A stretch of DNA of 64,000 nucleotides, from contig NZ_KE387153.1 of NCBI RefSeq assembly GCF_000430505.1, positions 62,001 to 126,000 of the forward strand, given 5' to 3'. The notes beneath the pieces were generated by a model. That model was not told where the DNA came from. It was given only the letters and a program-made list of their open reading frames with translations, and ran no database searches. The position numbers and the translations under genes were made by a program. This DNA comes from Eisenibacter elegans DSM 3317 (lineage in GTDB: Bacteria > Bacteroidota > Bacteroidia > Cytophagales > Microscillaceae). Shown here one piece after another: positions 63,428-64,000 of this stretch; the stretch's first letter is position 1, and each line of letters starts with the position of its first letter.

Positions 63428-63819
63428 TCAGTCCCTGCGCAAACAACCATAGTTTACGCCGACAGACAAGGGCACAGGCCGTGGGGTGAAATATTGGTCG
63501 TCGGTGATGGCTTTGCGGCTGAAGTTGGGTATAAATAAGCTGCCTTTTCGGCCATACATTTTGTTATAAGCCTGTGTATATCCATTAAAAAAGTGAGAGA
63601 ATTGTTTGCTGATAGCGTTCGAAAACCCTCCAAGGGTTGGTTATTTTAACTGCAAAAACTCCAATACAACATCTTCGCTTCTTATTTTGATCATCAGGTG
63701 AAAGTAGTTAGACATCAAACAGTATACATAAGTATCGGCAATGGGATAGATGTAATCGACATACTTGCGGAGAAAGTATAGACTGCTTCGGGAAGAAGAG
63801 GAGGGGGTGCTTTCTTCAT
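63428..63819 (-). pseudogene. Broken IS200/REP-associated (RAYT-like) transposase
   Basis: No intact frame exists, but three pieces on the minus strand read as a typical Y1-type transposase. The first is MKKAPPPLLPEAVY (from 63819). The second, after a deletion, is YFLRKYVDYIYPIADTYVYC then LMSNYFHLMIKIRSEDVVLE, ending at a stop at 63641; its SNYFHLM corresponds to the conserved HUH metal-binding segment (usually PNHFHLL), with the first His replaced. The third is FSNAISKQFSHFFNGYTQAY then NKMYGRKGSLFIPNFSRKAI, ending in DDQYF and out-of-family residues. It is inactive; it may be a relative of the enzymes that spread REP-like palindromes. Confidence 0.75.
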
Positions 63820-64000
63820 ACGCTTTTGGTTTTTTACACCTGACGGTTTTTTCACATCCTCAGCCATTTATATTTATTTTTCAAAAATTTTTTGTATTTC
63901 AAGACTCATATAGCTATATTTATAGCAGTACTGCTACTTTTACCTATAGTCTATGATACAAAGAGATAACCGTGAACAATGGCGAATAAAGCGCGTTTTT
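63820..64000. other. AT-rich region and possible start of a truncated gene
   Basis: The last bases, from ATG 63953, read MIQRDNREQWRIKRVF and run off the window edge. It could be the start of a plus-strand gene, but 16 codons are not enough to name it. Upstream is AT-rich sequence without a recognised promoter. Between 63311 and 63427 I see only a CTCCGACC/GGTCGGAG inverted repeat. Confidence 0.3.

Noticed and set aside
63145-63452. Two plus-strand frames across the family 2 element downstream of the repeat protein
   Set aside because: They are read through hairpin repeats, have no plausible start or family, and the region is better explained by the repeat and the transposase relic on the other strand.

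Overview
The window looks like a chromosomal segment of a Bacteroidota bacterium, probably of the Cytophagia type. The evidence is the gene content (a BatA-type von Willebrand protein, split transketolase, long NusB next to YtxH, DUF1573, YajC, YbbR and CoaE, DUF1015, DUF983) together with promoters that fit the Bacteroidota -33/-7 consensus (TTTG, 19-21 nt, TAnnTTTG) and start codons without Shine-Dalgarno sequences. Taxonomy below that level is inference.

Layout. 1-7519: end of a Bat-type operon, transketolase C-half, DUF1015 protein, NUMOD4/HNH endonuclease, rpe and a 534-residue protein I do not recognise. 7890-15393: a thiamine operon with promoter, TPP riboswitch, thiS, thiC, a tenI/thiE paralogue, thiE, thiG, thiH and a thiF-rhodanese fusion; dispersed repeats have entered at least three of its gaps. 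15544-22122: ArnT-like glycosyltransferase, hisIE, an AT-rich stretch with inverted repeats and a gene relic, small hypothetical genes, a PagL-like lipid A deacylase and an acyl-CoA dehydrogenase. 22532-24546: CtpA-type protease and a very acidic small protein.

24818-31816 (all minus strand) is the most interesting part. A tightly packed operon encodes an FAD-dependent desaturase-like oxidoreductase, a seven-helix protein with the hallmarks of Pyr4/PaxB-type transmembrane terpene cyclases, a cytochrome P450 and a membrane SpoIIE-type phosphatase. Directly upstream lie a DUF3267 membrane zincin and a PAP2 phosphatase. I read this as a compact, probably undescribed terpenoid pathway.

32124-46591: mnmA, DUF983, DUF2314-ankyrin protein, a lipoprotein, a hypothetical protein, a DEAD-box helicase, a beta-lactamase-fold hydrolase, the coaE-ybbR-yajC-DUF1573-ytxH-nusB block, a methyltransferase and an M24 peptidase. 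46830-61983: PAS histidine kinase, ABC exporter, TM2 protein, Baeyer-Villiger-type monooxygenase, CREST-family membrane protein, CDF metal transporter, MscS channel, exonuclease, asnS, a TPR protein and a class V aminotransferase. 62106-63167: a Trp-rich protein of eleven 25-residue repeats. The window ends with the wreck of an IS200/REP-associated transposase and a possible truncated gene start.

Three families of short dispersed repeats run through the window. Family 1 (about 190 bp, long hairpin, TTA target duplications) is shown to be mobile by one copy sitting inside a family 2 element. Family 2 (about 130 bp, two hairpins, GGACATTTTT ends) and family 3 (about 95 bp, no hairpin) occur mainly in intergenic gaps; one family 3 copy forms the C-terminus of the TenI-like protein. 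No tRNA, rRNA or CRISPR array was seen.
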